A stretch of 10,388 nt of DNA from contig JAUVVP010000031.1 of the NCBI GenBank assembly GCA_030604585.1, positions 1-10,388 on the forward strand. The letters run 5' to 3'. Positions within the stretch are counted from its first letter, which is position 1. Each line of letters begins with the position of its first letter. This DNA comes from Planctomycetota bacterium (lineage in GTDB: Bacteria; Planctomycetota; Brocadiia; SM23-32). Below the pieces are notes generated by a model. It was given only the letters and a program-made list of their open reading frames with translations, was not told the origin of the DNA and made no database searches. Below, piece by piece: positions 1 to 7,189 of the stretch. Position numbers and translations under genes: made by a program.

Positions 1-376
1 CGCCACCTTGGCCGCCTCTCTCTGATGAAGTGGGATGCCTCTGGGCTGCCGCCCGCATGCCCGCCCGGCTTGCGCTGCCTTTGCCTCAAGGATGGCGCCT
101 GCCCGGCGGTCCTTCAAGGTCGCGCCGAGCAGCAGCGAGGACCGGGACGCCGCCCCCCCTCGTTTCACATCCCCTGCATCGGCATGGGACAAGGCCAGGC
201 AGCTCCAGGATTTCGGCGCCCCATGCCAGGGAGATCCACGAGCCCGAGAAGCCATGGCCCTCGCTGGCACGCCGTGGACAGGCCGTGCTGAGGCGCAAGA
301 ACGCGCGGCGGCTGCGCTGCGCCATCACAAGCCACATCGTCGATGTGGCGGCATGGATGGCGCTTCCTCCGGACGC
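1..376. other. No supportable gene; left-edge non-coding stretch
   Basis: I read all six frames and found nothing I recognise. The open frames here are long only because GC-rich DNA has few stop codons. The longest, on the plus strand, runs straight on through the antisense of the hydrolase gene to its right and shows no domain, signal peptide or ribosome binding site. The only structure I can point to is the palindrome at 331-349, listed separately. A decayed gene cannot be excluded. Confidence 0.5.
331..349 (-). terminator. Palindrome downstream of the hydrolase gene, possible weak terminator
   Basis: GCCACATCG, one base, then CGATGTGGC forms a 9+9 inverted repeat. It lies about 28 bases past the stop codon of the minus-strand metallo-hydrolase gene. 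Read in that gene's direction it is followed by TTGTGATG, which is only weakly U-rich, so a rho-independent terminator is possible but not convincing. A perfectly symmetric site of this size could equally be an operator for a dimeric regulator of something to the left. Confidence 0.3.
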
Positions 377-1177
377 TCACGGGCTGCCCCACGCCTGCTC
401 GGCCGTGCGTTGCAGGTCGCCCAGGAACGCCTGCCACGCCTCAGGGTCCACGAAAGGGTTGTGGTCACTTGTCCTCTGGGCCTGCCTTTCAAGAGTGCGG
501 CTCGGGCCGGGATGCGCGCCAATGAAGATGTCAACCGGCCTTTCCCTCAGCCGGGCGAGCGAGCTCAGGTAGTCGGTCCGCCTGGTCGCCGGCAGGCCGT
601 GCTCTTCCATGTATTGGTCGGTCAGGGTGTTGATGCCCGGGCCGCCGTGGATGCCGACCGTGAGGGTTGCGCCTTCCTCGGTGATCTCAAAGAAGTACGA
701 CATTGTTCCCGGCGTATGCCCCGGCGTGTGCATGCAGCACACCTTGGTGTTTCCGAGCGCGATCACGTCTCCGTCCTGAAGCGGAATGTCCACGTCGAAG
801 GCCTCGTGGAACTCGAATCCATACTCCGGGGCCCAGGTGAGTGCAGCATGTTCCTGCACGATAGGGACGTCCGCCGCGCCGAGGGCGGTCGCGGCGCCCG
901 TAAGTCCCACAAATGCCGGTGTGCCTCCGCAGTGGTCGTAATGTGCGTGTGAATGCAGGATGTAGGCCACTTCGTTCGGGTCGAACCCCAGGCGACGAAT
1001 GGACTCAAGCAGCAGGTAGACGGTCTGCGGGAACGCCGTGTCGAGCAGAATGAGCCCGTCGCCTGTGTCTATCAAGTGGCACGAGACATCGCGGTTCCCC
1101 ACGTAGTAGAGGCCCCCCGCGATCCTGAATGGTTCCACGGCATACATCCATGGGTGTGTGCAGACTTCCGCCGGCAT
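377..1177 (-). CDS. MBL-fold metallo-hydrolase, subclass B3-like
   Basis: A 266-residue metallo-beta-lactamase-fold hydrolase, probably a zinc enzyme cleaving an ester, amide or thioester bond; the substrate is unknown. The N-terminal strands lead to the metal site HSHAHYDH (residues 75-82, giving the HxHxDH core H77, H79, D81, H82). A third-ligand histidine sits in the GHTPG turn (H154) and a final one in AHPG (H222). GHTPG and AHPG/SHPG resemble subclass B3 beta-lactamases. However, the opening segment (PFRIAGGLYYVGNRDVSCHL, then DTGDGLILLDT) is typical of a broad family of uncharacterised cytoplasmic hydrolases, so antibiotic resistance should not be inferred. No signal peptide is visible. 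The ATG at 1177 was chosen over upstream starts because GGGGAGG lies 7 bases before it and homology starts there. The gene is divergent from the sugar kinase. Confidence 0.9.
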   Translation of the reverse strand: MPAEVCTHPWMYAVEPFRIAGGLYYVGNRDVSCHLIDTGDGLILLDTAFPQTVYLLLESIRRLGFDPNEVAYILHSHAHYDHCGGTPAFVGLTGAATALGAADVPIVQEHAALTWAPEYGFEFHEAFDVDIPLQDGDVIALGNTKVCCMHTPGHTPGTMSYFFEITEEGATLTVGIHGGPGINTLTDQYMEEHGLPATRRTDYLSSLARLRERPVDIFIGAHPGPSRTLERQAQRTSDHNPFVDPEAWQAFLGDLQRTAEQAWGSP

Positions 1178-1184
1178 TCGGCTT

Positions 1185-1191
1185 CCTCCCC
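1185..1191 (-). promoter_or_regulatory. Ribosome binding site fixing the hydrolase start
   Basis: On the minus strand GGGGAGG is followed by a 7-base spacer and ATG at 1177. This near-consensus site decides the start. The frame stays open for another 110 codons upstream, but those codons resemble nothing. Confidence 0.7.
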
Positions 1192-1262
1192 TTCGATTTG
1201 CCCGGGCGCGCCGCGCTGCCACGACCCGCTGGGTCCGGGCGTAAGGCCGCCGTGACCCGGGG

Positions 1263-1291
1263 AGTGTAGGGCGTGCACGACGGTGCTTCAA
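1263..1291 (-). promoter_or_regulatory. Candidate sigma-70-type promoter for the MBL hydrolase
   Basis: On the minus strand, TTGAAG (1291-1286) and TACACT (1268-1263) are separated by exactly 17 bases. Each hexamer matches 4 of 6 consensus positions. Transcription would start near 1256, giving a leader of about 80 bases. This is pattern-based only, but spacing and orientation fit the gene. Confidence 0.45.
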
Positions 1292-1307
1292 GGCCCGGAG
1301 GCACGTT

Positions 1308-1328
1308 GGGGGCAGCGTGGCGGCCCCC
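1308..1328. repeat. GC-rich inverted repeat between divergent promoters
   Basis: GGGGGC and GCCCCC form a perfect 6-base stem around a 9-base gap. It ends 6 bases before the kinase -35 box and starts 16 bases upstream of the hydrolase -35 box. The position suits an operator acting on both promoters, but a 6-base GC stem can occur by chance in DNA of this composition. Confidence 0.3.
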
Positions 1329-1334
1329 GAAGAG

Positions 1335-1363
1335 TTGACAAACGGAAACCGGCGGCGTAGCTT
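1335..1363 (+). promoter_or_regulatory. Candidate sigma-70-type promoter for the sugar kinase
   Basis: A perfect TTGACA (1335-1340), a 17-base spacer, then TAGCTT (1358-1363, matching the T, A and final T of the -10 consensus). Transcription would begin near 1370, leaving a leader of about 207 bases. The -35 is strong for such GC-rich DNA and the -10 is mediocre. Confidence 0.45.
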
Positions 1364-1576
1364 TGTGCCCGAAGATGAAGCTCGCGAACTGGCGGGCCCC
1401 ACGTGCCCGGTCGCCAATGGCCTGCGTGGGCGCTGCATGGCGGCAGACGTCCGCAAGAAAGCGGGAGGGACATTGCCCTTGTGGTGAGGACGCCAGCTTG
1501 AGCACACTGGTGCTGCCTGCGGCGGCTGCGGCCCATCATGCGTCCGAAGACATGTCCGCGGGAAGGTGTGGGGCCA

Positions 1577-2998
1577 ATGGCAAAGCTAATCGGCCTGGAC
1601 GTCGGGACCAGCAGCATCTGCGCCCTGCTCCTTGACACCGATCGGCCGCGTGAGGCGGTCGCCTGCAGCGTGGAGAACGACTGCTGGTTGAACTCGGGTG
1701 ACGACCGGATACGCGAGCAGGACCCGGCCGGTATCTGGCGCAGGGTGCAGGATGCGCTGAACGCTCTGGCCGCAAGAGCGGGAAGGGGGCCGCTCCGGGC
1801 CGACGGCCTGGCCGTCACGGGCCAGATGCACGGCGTCCTGCTCACGGACGGCGAGGGCACGCCGGTGAGCCCGCTCATCACCTGGCAGGACCTCCGCGCG
1901 GTGGACGTGTCTCCCCGCGGCCGGCCCTATCTGGAGGAGTTCAGCGACGCGTTCGCCCCCGAGCAGGCCCGGTCCCTTGGCATGAGGCCCGCTGCCGGCT
2001 ACATGGGGCCGACGCTGTATGCGATGCAGGGCGCGGGCCAGTTGCCCGAGGCCGCTCGGCACGCCTGGTTCATCTACGATTGGGTGGCCGCAGAGATGGC
2101 CGGGGCCTCTCCCTTCACGACGCCGCAGACGGCCCAGAGTTCCGGCATGTACTCGGCCCTCGAGCGGCGATGGCAGACGGAGGTCGCCGGCAGGCTGGGG
2201 ATGGACTGCCGGCTCCTGCCCCCCGTTACTGCTGTCGCAGCCAAGGTCGGCACGGCAGTGGGCGAGGTCCCGGTCCGCAAGGGGACGCCGGTCTTCGCGG
2301 CGCCGGGCGACAACCAGGCCAGCTTCCTGGGCAGTGTCCGCGATGCCGCCGACAGCATTCTGATCAACGTCGGCACGGGAGCGCAGATAAGCGTCGCCGT
2401 CAGTGACTTCATCAGCATGGAAGGTGCGGACACGCGGCTGTTGTGGGAGGATGGCTATCTGCTGGTCGGGGCGTCGCTGTGCGGAGGGAGGGCGTTCTCT
2501 CTGCTGGCCGATTTCATTGCCCACATCGGCCAGGTCTTCTGCGGCTCCAGGCTGAACAGGGAAAAACTCTACAGCATGATGGTGGAATCCGCCGTTGAAG
2601 AGACGGCCCTGCGCTGCCGCACTACGCTGGCCGGCACGCGTGCCGAGCCGGAACTGCGGGGCCTTATCGCCGGCCTTTCGGAGGGCAACTTCACTATCGA
2701 GGAGCTCATACGCGCCACGGCGAACGGCATCATCGAGGAGCTGAAGCGCTTCTACGACGCGATGGCGGCCGGAGTGCCAGGTGGTCTGACCCGGGGCCAG
2801 TTGGTGGGCTCCGGCAACGGCCTCAGGAGGAACCGGCTGCTGCGGCAGAGCGCCGAGCGCGCGTTCGGCACGGAGCTGAGGATCCCGCTCATCGTCGAGG
2901 AGGCAGCGCTGGGCGCTGCGCTGACCGCCGCCATCGGCGCCGGCGTATATGCATCGCCCGCCGAAGCGGCAGCGGCCGTTTCCTATGTCGAGACCTGA
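1577..2998 (+). CDS. FGGY-family sugar kinase, sedoheptulokinase-like
   Basis: A 473-residue FGGY carbohydrate kinase, expected to phosphorylate a sugar with ATP in the cytoplasm. GLDVGTSS (residues 6-13) is the first phosphate loop, TGQMHG (81-86) and ITWQD (101-105) line the sugar site, and GDNQ (244-247) supplies the catalytic-base aspartate. NVGTGAQIS (264-272) is the second phosphate motif, GSGNGLRRN (411-419) binds adenosine, and EEAALGAAL (441-449) closes the C-terminal lobe. WQD in place of the usual xylulokinase WND, together with the AxGDxQAS pattern and the IYDWVAAEM segment, align best with animal sedoheptulokinase (SHPK), not with XylB. The product would then be sedoheptulose 7-phosphate, but substrate assignment within FGGY kinases is unreliable. 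GGAAGG lies 10 bases before ATG 1577; an in-frame ATG at 1538 is less likely because the conserved fold begins at the later start. Probably cotranscribed with the DUF4380-like gene 63 bases downstream. Confidence 0.88.
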   Translation: MAKLIGLDVGTSSICALLLDTDRPREAVACSVENDCWLNSGDDRIREQDPAGIWRRVQDALNALAARAGRGPLRADGLAVTGQMHGVLLTDGEGTPVSPLITWQDLRAVDVSPRGRPYLEEFSDAFAPEQARSLGMRPAAGYMGPTLYAMQGAGQLPEAARHAWFIYDWVAAEMAGASPFTTPQTAQSSGMYSALERRWQTEVAGRLGMDCRLLPPVTAVAAKVGTAVGEVPVRKGTPVFAAPGDNQASFLGSVRDAADSILINVGTGAQISVAVSDFISMEGADTRLLWEDGYLLVGASLCGGRAFSLLADFIAHIGQVFCGSRLNREKLYSMMVESAVEETALRCRTTLAGTRAEPELRGLIAGLSEGNFTIEELIRATANGIIEELKRFYDAMAAGVPGGLTRGQLVGSGNGLRRNRLLRQSAERAFGTELRIPLIVEEAALGAALTAAIGAGVYASPAEAAAAVSYVET

Positions 2999-3010
2999 AC
3001 AACCGTGTGT

Positions 3011-3032
3011 CCGCGGGGACGTCGGCCCGCGG
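3011..3032 (+). repeat. Inverted repeat in the kinase to DUF4380 gap
   Basis: CCGCGGG and CCCGCGG form a perfect 7-base stem with an 8-base loop, 12 bases after the kinase stop. A second small repeat, GGCC...GGCC, ends in TTTT at 3045-3048, just before the next gene's ribosome binding site. The U-run is too short for a firm terminator call. The pair could partly attenuate transcription or protect the kinase mRNA end within an operon. Confidence 0.3.
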
Positions 3033-3061
3033 CCTACCCGGGCCTTTTGCGGAGGATGCCG

Positions 3062-4081
3062 ATGAGAACCTCAACGCTGTTCCTGAGTCTCTCTCCCCTT
3101 CTGGTCGCCGGCCTGCTGGCCATGACCGGCTGGCTTGCGTTCGGCGAAGGGGCCGTCCACCGTGCCGGTTCGCTCAGCATCAGCCGGACGAGCTTCCGAG
3201 GGTGGGAGGACGCCTACCTGATGACCAACGGCGATGTCGAAGTGATTGTGGTGCCGCAGATCGCGCGCATCATGAAGTACGCGACCGCGGGCGGCGAGAA
3301 CCTGCTCTGGGTGAACGACGAACTGACCCCCGAGGTCACGGGGCAGCAGACGGCCCCGCCGGACAGCAGCGAGTGGATCAACTACGGGGGCTACAAGCTG
3401 TGGCCCGCACCGCAGAAGGATTGGGGCTGGCCGCCCGACTGGCAGCTCGACCGGGGGCCGTGCCGGGTCGAGGTGACCGAGGCCGGCGCCCTCCGCCTTA
3501 TCGGCGCACCGAGCCCCCAGCACGGCCTGCGGTTCGACCGCGAGATAACGCTCGCCCTCGAGGGGTCCCGCCTTGAGGTTCTCCAAACCGCCGTCAACGT
3601 CTCCGACGAGCCGATTACGGCCAGCATCTGGGACGTGACACAGGTGAAGGCGGACTGCGTGGGGTTCGTGCCGCTCGGCCCCGGCGCCGAGTACCGCACG
3701 GGCGAGGGCGAGGCGCCCGACGAGCAGTGGAGCCGCTCCGGCGACATGCTCCTGGTCAAGCCGACGGGCAAGACCGGCAAGGTCTTCATCTCCGGTCCGC
3801 CGGGCTGGTTCGGCTGCCGCAGGGGTGAGCTGATCTACCTCAAGCTGTTCGACATCGCCGAGGACCCGCCGCCGGAGCCCGAGACGCCCCGCGAGGTCTA
3901 CACCGGCGACATGGGCTACACCGAGTTGGAGGTCGTCGGCCCGGCCGTCTCACTCCAGCCCGGCGAGAGCACCACGCTCAAGGAGACGTGGTATCTGCTG
4001 CCCGCCGGGCCCAAGGCCCACACGGACGCGGGCCTGATCGAGACCGTGACGGTACAGGTCGGGAGCTTGACCGGCCGCTGA
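3062..4081 (+). CDS. DUF4380-like protein with N-terminal signal or anchor
   Basis: A 339-residue protein of unknown function, probably exported or membrane-anchored. Residues 3-27 are a hydrophobic stretch starting TSTLFLSLSPLLVAGLLA, with little positive charge before it, so it may be a signal peptide or an uncleaved anchor. The mature part resembles DUF4380, a beta-sandwich related to galactose-mutarotase-like domains. Typical elements are the NGDVEVIVVPQIARIM strand pair (56-71), NLLWVN (80-85), GGYKLWPAPQ (109-118) and a Trp-rich loop at 120-127; I see no catalytic motif I can assign. GGAGG at 3051-3055 directly abuts an ATG at 3056 but sits 6 bases before the ATG at 3062, so the latter is preferred. 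It follows the sugar kinase closely, which fits a carbohydrate-related role, but that is inference from context. Confidence 0.78.
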   Translation: MRTSTLFLSLSPLLVAGLLAMTGWLAFGEGAVHRAGSLSISRTSFRGWEDAYLMTNGDVEVIVVPQIARIMKYATAGGENLLWVNDELTPEVTGQQTAPPDSSEWINYGGYKLWPAPQKDWGWPPDWQLDRGPCRVEVTEAGALRLIGAPSPQHGLRFDREITLALEGSRLEVLQTAVNVSDEPITASIWDVTQVKADCVGFVPLGPGAEYRTGEGEAPDEQWSRSGDMLLVKPTGKTGKVFISGPPGWFGCRRGELIYLKLFDIAEDPPPEPETPREVYTGDMGYTELEVVGPAVSLQPGESTTLKETWYLLPAGPKAHTDAGLIETVTVQVGSLTGR

Positions 4082-4096
4082 TGCCGCGCAGCGAGC

Positions 4097-4125
4097 TTGC
4101 CGTTGGCTTTCGGCGGGGCTATATT
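4097..4125 (+). promoter_or_regulatory. Candidate sigma-70-type promoter for aspartase
   Basis: TTGCCG (4097-4102), a 17-base spacer and TATATT (4120-4125) stand out in very GC-rich surroundings. They lie in the 151-base gap before the lyase gene. Transcription would start near 4132, about 100 bases before the ATG. This suggests the lyase is transcribed independently of the kinase/DUF4380 pair. Confidence 0.5.
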
Positions 4126-4215
4126 GGCCCCGGGCGCGCCCGCTTTATTCCTGCCCCGCTTCCCCGGGTCAGCCGGGACCGGACCGACCACGTGCACCGG
4201 CGCCTCTGCACGACA

Positions 4216-4225
4216 GGAGAGGAGG
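4216..4225 (+). promoter_or_regulatory. Strong ribosome binding site of the lyase gene
   Basis: GGAGAGGAGG, 7 bases before ATG 4233, is a double Shine-Dalgarno core and the best translation signal in the window. It suggests high expression and fixes the start. Confidence 0.75.
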
Positions 4226-4232
4226 CTTCTGC

Positions 4233-5618
4233 ATGGCCGAGATGCGGCGAGAGAAGGATTTCCTGGGCGAGCTGGACGTTCCGGCGGATGCTTACTTCGG
4301 CGTGCAGACCTGGCGGGCCGTCGCGAACTTCCCCATCAGCGGGCTGCGCGCGCCGGCCGTCTTCAACCGCGCGTGCGGCGAGATCAAGAAGGCCGCCGCC
4401 CTGGTGCACAAGGAGCTGGGCGGCCTCCCACCGGACGTGGCGGACGCCATCGCACGGGCGGCCGACGAGGTAATCGAAGGCCGCCTGGACGAGCACTTCG
4501 TGGTGGACGTCTTCCAGGCCGGCGCCGGCACCTCCTACCACATGAACGTCAACGAGGTGCTGGCCAATCGCGCCTCCGAGCTGCTGGGCGGCCGGCGGGG
4601 CGAGTACGAACTCGTCCACCCCAACGACCACGTGAACATGGGGCAGTCCACCAATGACGTCTTCCCGACGGGCATGCGGCTGGCGGCGCTGTTGACGCTG
4701 CCGGAGCTTCTGGGCGAACTGCGCACGCTGGCCGGGGCGTTCCGGCAGAAGGCGGCCGCTTTTGCCGACTTCGCCAAGTCCGGCCGCACCCACCTTCAGG
4801 ACGCCGTGCCCGTCACCCTCGGCCAGGAGTTCGGCGCCTACGGGGAGGCCGTCGGGCGAGCAGCAGACCACATCGAGGAGCAGATGGCCCCGCTGCGCGA
4901 GCTGGGAATCGGCGGGTCGGCGACCGGCAGCGGGCTGAACGCACTCCCCGGCTATCGCCGGAAGGTGGTGGCCCGCCTGGCGGAGCAGACCGGGCTCGAA
5001 CTCTCGCCCGCCGACGACCTGTTCGAAGCGATGCAGAGCATGGCGCCTTTCGTGCGCGTCTCGGGGGCGCTGCGCACGGCGGCCACGGAGCTGGGGCGCA
5101 TTGCGAACGACCTCCGCCTGCTCTCCTCCGGGCCGACGACCGGCCTGGCCGAGATACGCCTGCCCGCCGTCCAGCCCGGCTCATCCATCATGCCCGGCAA
5201 GGTCAACCCCGTCATAGCCGAGTGCACGAACATGGTCTGCTTCCAGGTCATCGGCAACGACGCCTGCATCGTCCACGCGGCGGGCGCCGGACAGCTCGAG
5301 CTGAACGTCATGATGCCCGTCATCAACTACAACCTTCTCTGGTCGATCCGGATCCTGACCAACGCCGTGCGGATGCTGCGCGAACGCTGCGTGGAGGGCA
5401 TCGAGGCGGACCGCGCGCGCTGCACGGCCTACCTGGACTCGACGCTCGGCCTGGCGGCGGTCCTGAACCCCGTCATAGGCTACCACCGCGCCGCCGAGGT
5501 AGCGCGCAAGGCAGCGGCCGGCGGCAAGACCATCCGAGAGGTAGTCCTGGAAGAGGGCATCCTCCCTAAGGACGAGCTGGACAAGCTGCTGAAGCAGTCC
5601 CTGCGCCGGCCCGAGTGA
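4233..5618 (+). CDS. aspA: Aspartate ammonia-lyase (aspartase/fumarase superfamily)
   Basis: A 461-residue cytoplasmic lyase, expected to act as a homotetramer converting L-aspartate to fumarate plus ammonia. The three conserved regions are present: GAGTS (97-101), GRTHLQDAVP (184-193) and the superfamily signature GSSIMPGKVNP (316-326), whose S318 is the catalytic base on the mobile loop. Features favouring aspartase over class II fumarase are GTS instead of GTQ, QSTND (138-142) instead of QSSND, QDAVP instead of QDATP, and GQLELNV (353-359). The GRTH and PGKVNP wording also matches Bacillus-type aspartases, while NRASELLGG (112-120) is fumarase-like, so activity on fumarate/malate cannot be excluded. 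Length is normal for the family. The start is fixed by a strong ribosome binding site and the gene has its own candidate promoter. Nothing suggests truncation. Confidence 0.88.
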   Translation: MAEMRREKDFLGELDVPADAYFGVQTWRAVANFPISGLRAPAVFNRACGEIKKAAALVHKELGGLPPDVADAIARAADEVIEGRLDEHFVVDVFQAGAGTSYHMNVNEVLANRASELLGGRRGEYELVHPNDHVNMGQSTNDVFPTGMRLAALLTLPELLGELRTLAGAFRQKAAAFADFAKSGRTHLQDAVPVTLGQEFGAYGEAVGRAADHIEEQMAPLRELGIGGSATGSGLNALPGYRRKVVARLAEQTGLELSPADDLFEAMQSMAPFVRVSGALRTAATELGRIANDLRLLSSGPTTGLAEIRLPAVQPGSSIMPGKVNPVIAECTNMVCFQVIGNDACIVHAAGAGQLELNVMMPVINYNLLWSIRILTNAVRMLRERCVEGIEADRARCTAYLDSTLGLAAVLNPVIGYHRAAEVARKAAAGGKTIREVVLEEGILPKDELDKLLKQSLRRPE

Positions 5619-5929
5619 GTAAGGGGGGCTCGCCGGCACGGACAGCTCTACGGCTACGAAAGGCCCGGGAGCCACTGATCTGCACTGATGAACGCGGATT
5701 ACAAGCACAGGGAGACTACTGAGAGGGTCACAGGGGCTCCATGCGCTGTCTACAACAGGTTGTGGCATAGGCTCGTTGAGAAGGCTTGCCAGAACGTGCT
5801 GGCGCTGGGCGGCCCCGGGTCCTCGCGAGTTCTCCGCGCGCCGAGAGCATACTGCCCCTTTCGCCTGGAACTGGAGATGAGGTCCCGCACGGCTGCGGGC
5901 TCGCAGGTGCTCCAGCAAGCGAGGCGGAT
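5619..5929. other. Intergenic region with a repeat and possible gene remnant
   Basis: A 311-base gap between the lyase and lipoprotein genes. Apart from the repeat at 5669-5739 it has one stretch, 5862-5933, that reads like coding sequence (FRLELEMRSRTAAGSQVLQQ, then four residues and a TGA overlapping the lipoprotein start). Its codons have GC-rich third positions like the real genes. No start codon or ribosome binding site belongs to it, so it is at most a remnant. No clear promoter for the lipoprotein gene was found. Confidence 0.35.
5669..5739 (+). repeat. Dispersed repeat, copy 1 (left end plus possible degraded right end)
   Basis: The 22 bases from 5669 (GAGCCACTGATCTGCACTGA plus TG) recur exactly at 7390. 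Ungapped similarity continues to about 5720, with 41 of 52 positions identical. Both copies begin sharply at GAGCC, as expected of a mobile or REP-like element. At 5729-5739 CACAGGGGCTC matches 9 of 11 bases of the right end seen in copy 2, so this may be a shortened copy. It lies 50 bases past the lyase stop. Confidence 0.6.
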
Positions 5930-7189
5930 ATGATGAAGAGGATGAGGTGTATCTGGCTGGTCTGTGTGCTGTTGGCGACGGCACTCGGCTGCGGCGACGG
6001 AACGGGCCCGTGGCGGCTCACTGCTGTGGCAGCCATCAGCTCGCCGGCACTGGAGCGTTTCCACGCAGCGGACTTGGCGGCTACGCCAGAGTACGCCAGG
6101 GGCCATATGCATCCCTTTGAGGATTACCTTCGCCAGTGTACCTTGGTCCAGGTACGAGGGTGGGGCGTGGACCGGCTCGTTGTCCTCTGCTTCCCGGCAG
6201 ACGACGACCTTGAAGTGGCGCTTCTCTCGTACGAGCGCCAGAAGATCCGACGGACGGGCAGTTGGCGGATCGCCCGGGCCATCGCGTCAGGACCCAGCGG
6301 AAGCATCATAGCTGGCCCTCCGGCCTTGCTGGCTCAGGAGACGGCAGGCCGGCGTTTCGCCATATGGATGCTGGATCCGTGGACCCAGGACCTTGTCCGC
6401 TGGCAGCTCGCCGAGGATGGCCGACCGTCCGCACCGTCATTCTACTCGGTCCCGTGGCAGGTGGACGCCGGCGTGGTCGGTCAGGTGCCGGGCCAGGCGG
6501 CCGCCATGTGGCTCGATCCGGCTGGCGACCGACTGCTGGCCGCGGCGTCGATGTACTCAGGTGGGACGGAAGTGGGAGTCCTGGATGTACCCGGGCGGGA
6601 CTGGCAGGGGCAGTGGCTCTGGGGGGTGGAGGCAGACCAGTTGGCGGTCATGCCGCGCCGAGGGGGTGGGGCCCGGCTGTTCTGCCTTTCCTCGGTGCTG
6701 GGTGGCTGGGAAAGGGTATGTGAGGTCGCAGACGGCGTACCCCATCCGGTGTCATCTGGGATGGTTTTCGTGCTCCAGTTCGCAGCCGTCGCTGGCCCGG
6801 CGGGCGAAGCCCACATCCTGTGGGTGGACACGGGCCGGCCCAGCGCACCCCTGTCGCACGCCTATGAGCAAGAGGGTGGCTGGGTGCGGGAGGAGGTGGC
6901 GGCGGCGGTCGACATCCTCATCACTGATGGCGGCCCTCGCGGCCGAGCCGCGTACCCCCATCCGTCGGCCTGTTTCGACTCCGCGGGAGACCTGCACGTG
7001 AGCTACTTCGACTACGGGAAGGGCGCGGTCATGCACGCCGTGAGGCGGCAAGGGGCATGGAATGTGGCGGAGTTGGCCGCCGCGCGTGACGTGGCAGGCA
7101 CCTCGATCTGCGGGGCCGGGGATGGGGTGGCCGTGGCGTATGTCGACATTCACAAGCGCCGCGTGTTCGTGGCTGTTGGGTCTCCTTGA
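5930..7189 (+). CDS. Predicted lipoprotein with propeller-like repeats, function unknown
   Basis: A 419-residue protein whose first 21 residues look like a lipoprotein signal: MMKRMR, a hydrophobic core IWLVCVLLA, then TALGC with the lipidated cysteine at C21. The lipobox ALGC is acceptable but not ideal. The mature protein probably faces the periplasm or outside. It is built of beta-rich units of about 50 residues with the pattern D-x-x-G-x-x-H-x-x-Y/W-x-D (for example GDLHVSYFDYGKGAVMHAV, and AHILWVDTG earlier), typical of BNR/WD-like beta-propellers. No catalytic residues can be named. GAGG (5921-5924) is 5 bases from ATG 5930 and 8 from the in-frame ATG at 5933; either could be used. The frame is open back to 5786, but that extension would bury the signal peptide. 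Directly after the stop, in the same frame, lies a YD-repeat fragment. Confidence 0.72.
   Translation: MMKRMRCIWLVCVLLATALGCGDGTGPWRLTAVAAISSPALERFHAADLAATPEYARGHMHPFEDYLRQCTLVQVRGWGVDRLVVLCFPADDDLEVALLSYERQKIRRTGSWRIARAIASGPSGSIIAGPPALLAQETAGRRFAIWMLDPWTQDLVRWQLAEDGRPSAPSFYSVPWQVDAGVVGQVPGQAAAMWLDPAGDRLLAAASMYSGGTEVGVLDVPGRDWQGQWLWGVEADQLAVMPRRGGGARLFCLSSVLGGWERVCEVADGVPHPVSSGMVFVLQFAAVAGPAGEAHILWVDTGRPSAPLSHAYEQEGGWVREEVAAAVDILITDGGPRGRAAYPHPSACFDSAGDLHVSYFDYGKGAVMHAVRRQGAWNVAELAAARDVAGTSICGAGDGVAVAYVDIHKRRVFVAVGSP

Larger units (their letters stand above)
1178..1576. other. Divergent intergenic region between hydrolase and kinase
   Basis: A 399-base gap between two divergent genes. It contains a candidate promoter in each direction (1263-1291 minus, 1335-1363 plus) and a hairpin-forming GC repeat (1308-1328) between them. 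About 210 bases (1364-1576) would be the untranslated leader of the kinase mRNA. I see no convincing small gene and no riboswitch class that I recognise in it. The short open frames there are GC-rich and compositionally unremarkable. Confidence 0.5.

Noticed and set aside
35..952. A 305-codon open frame on the plus strand
   Set aside because: It overlaps the MBL hydrolase antisense for most of its length, has no ribosome binding site or domain, and the opposite strand shows clear metal-site motifs.
377..1177. A beta-lactam resistance gene
   Set aside because: The metal motifs are B3-like, but the N-terminal region fits a widespread family of uncharacterised hydrolases and there is no signal peptide for the periplasm.
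1364..1576. A riboswitch or small RNA in the long kinase leader
   Set aside because: I could not recognise a conserved core of any known class; the leader length alone is not evidence.
1586..2524. A 312-codon open frame on the minus strand
   Set aside because: It is the antisense shadow of the FGGY kinase, a common product of high GC at third codon positions.
4119..4871. A 250-codon minus-strand frame over the aspartase gene
   Set aside because: Antisense shadow; the plus strand has the complete aspartase/fumarase signature, promoter and ribosome binding site.
5181..5984. A 267-codon minus-strand frame over the aspartase end and the lipoprotein start
   Set aside because: It spans two unrelated plus-strand features and the repeat, with no recognisable domain.
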